Of a stretch of DNA of 64,000 nucleotides, positions 63,744 to 64,000 are shown piece after piece (position 1 is the first letter of the stretch; each line of letters starts with the position of its first letter). The notes beneath the pieces are model-generated. The model had not been told where the DNA came from, ran no database searches, and was given only the letters and a program-made list of their open reading frames with translations. The stretch is from Lachnospiraceae bacterium (lineage in GTDB: Bacteria > Bacillota > Clostridia > Lachnospirales > Lachnospiraceae): the NCBI GenBank assembly GCA_902363445.1, contig CABJAB010000001.1:310001-374000 (forward strand), given 5' to 3'. Position numbers and translations under genes: made by a program.

Positions 63744-64000
63744 TCAGCGGCTTATTTGAATAACAGTCAAAGAACGATTCATATACCCAAGTGTTAAAAA
63801 GTTTGTGCTTGCGCTTACTCCTATTTCATCGCCTGCCGCTAAGGAACCTTGAACAATAAATGATGAGCTGCTTCTGTTAGCTATATCAAAATAAGAAGTA
63901 ATATCGCCAAAGATAGGTGTTCCATTGACCGTCACAAATGCATTTACATAAGGTTGAGACTCGTCTGGATCAACAGTGGCTTCCGCGTTAATAGAAATTG
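63744..64000 (-). CDS. C-terminal jelly-roll domain of a collagen-like/BclA-type surface protein, 5' end outside window
   Basis: The last 85 codons are visible. The text (VTVNGTPIFGD, SSSFIVQGSLAAGDEIGVSAS, ending MNRSLTVIQISR) is typical of the C1q/TNF-like end domain of BclA-type exosporium proteins and collagen-like phage or surface fibres. GxY collagen repeats, if present, lie outside. It could be a spore-surface or cell-surface protein. Confidence in the domain is moderate because only its end is seen. Confidence 0.7.
   Translation of the reverse strand, partial: ISINAEATVDPDESQPYVNAFVTVNGTPIFGDITSYFDIANRSSSSFIVQGSLAAGDEIGVSASTNFLTLGYMNRSLTVIQISR

Noticed and set aside
63391..64000. Prophage or tail-fibre module at the right end
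   Set aside because: Only a carrier protein and the end of a jelly-roll protein are visible, with no phage structural or integration genes. A surface or spore-coat protein explains it equally well.

Overview
The window looks like the chromosome of a gut-type Lachnospiraceae (class Clostridia, Bacillota). Supporting signs are: strong GGAGG ribosome sites, an ileS T-box leader, an L10 leader in front of rplJL, a CIRCE-controlled clpB, a DUF4250 protein, a DUF5716/DUF5717-type gene pair (family names from memory, no search run), and a balanced-GC, Clostridia-like gene set. I cannot name the genus from sequence alone. I saw no tRNA, rRNA, CRISPR array, transposase or prophage module.

Layout. 1-7831 (minus) is a signalling operon: a response regulator with a degenerate GGDEF, an EAL-REC-GGDEF part separated from it by one in-frame TAA, a 1192-residue hybrid histidine kinase, an HPt protein and a multi-PAS protein that leaves the window. 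8.0-12.2 kb holds an APH-like kinase, udp and plsC, with two copies of a ~740 bp non-coding repeat. 12.2-16.9 kb is a sugar module: dhaKL and a FucI-like isomerase, with a divergent LacI regulator. 17.0-20.5 kb is rpmG-secE-nusG-rplK-rplA-rplJ-rplL, which ends in a terminator with no rpoBC behind it. 20.6-28.4 kb carries mgtE, glgP and T-box-controlled ileS. 28.4-33.8 kb has a MerR regulator, a third (shortened) repeat copy, a GNAT acetyltransferase, a Zn/Cd-type P-ATPase and gene debris. 33.9-40.5 kb is an ABC exporter operon with two lipoproteins, divergent from a two-component system; both promoters share one binding-site layout. 40.5-43.8 kb has orphan TRAP permease genes behind a structured leader, and an XRE/membrane/Cys-rich trio. 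44.0-49.4 kb has aroE-aroD, a double-GntR regulator and an EAL phosphodiesterase. 49.4-55.6 kb is a four-gene operon: a giant repeat protein, an Hsp70/actin-fold protein, a TPR-like protein and aroK. 55.8-64.0 kb has an ECF sigma/anti-sigma pair, tcdA, rarA, a polysaccharide deacetylase, a DUF4250 protein, clpB, a carrier protein and the end of a jelly-roll surface protein.

The most unusual items are the dispersed non-coding repeat (three copies in one orientation, each directly upstream of a minus-strand gene, with a stem supported by compensatory changes), the giant-protein/Hsp70-fold/TPR cassette, the structured dctQM leader, and the stop-split c-di-GMP gene.
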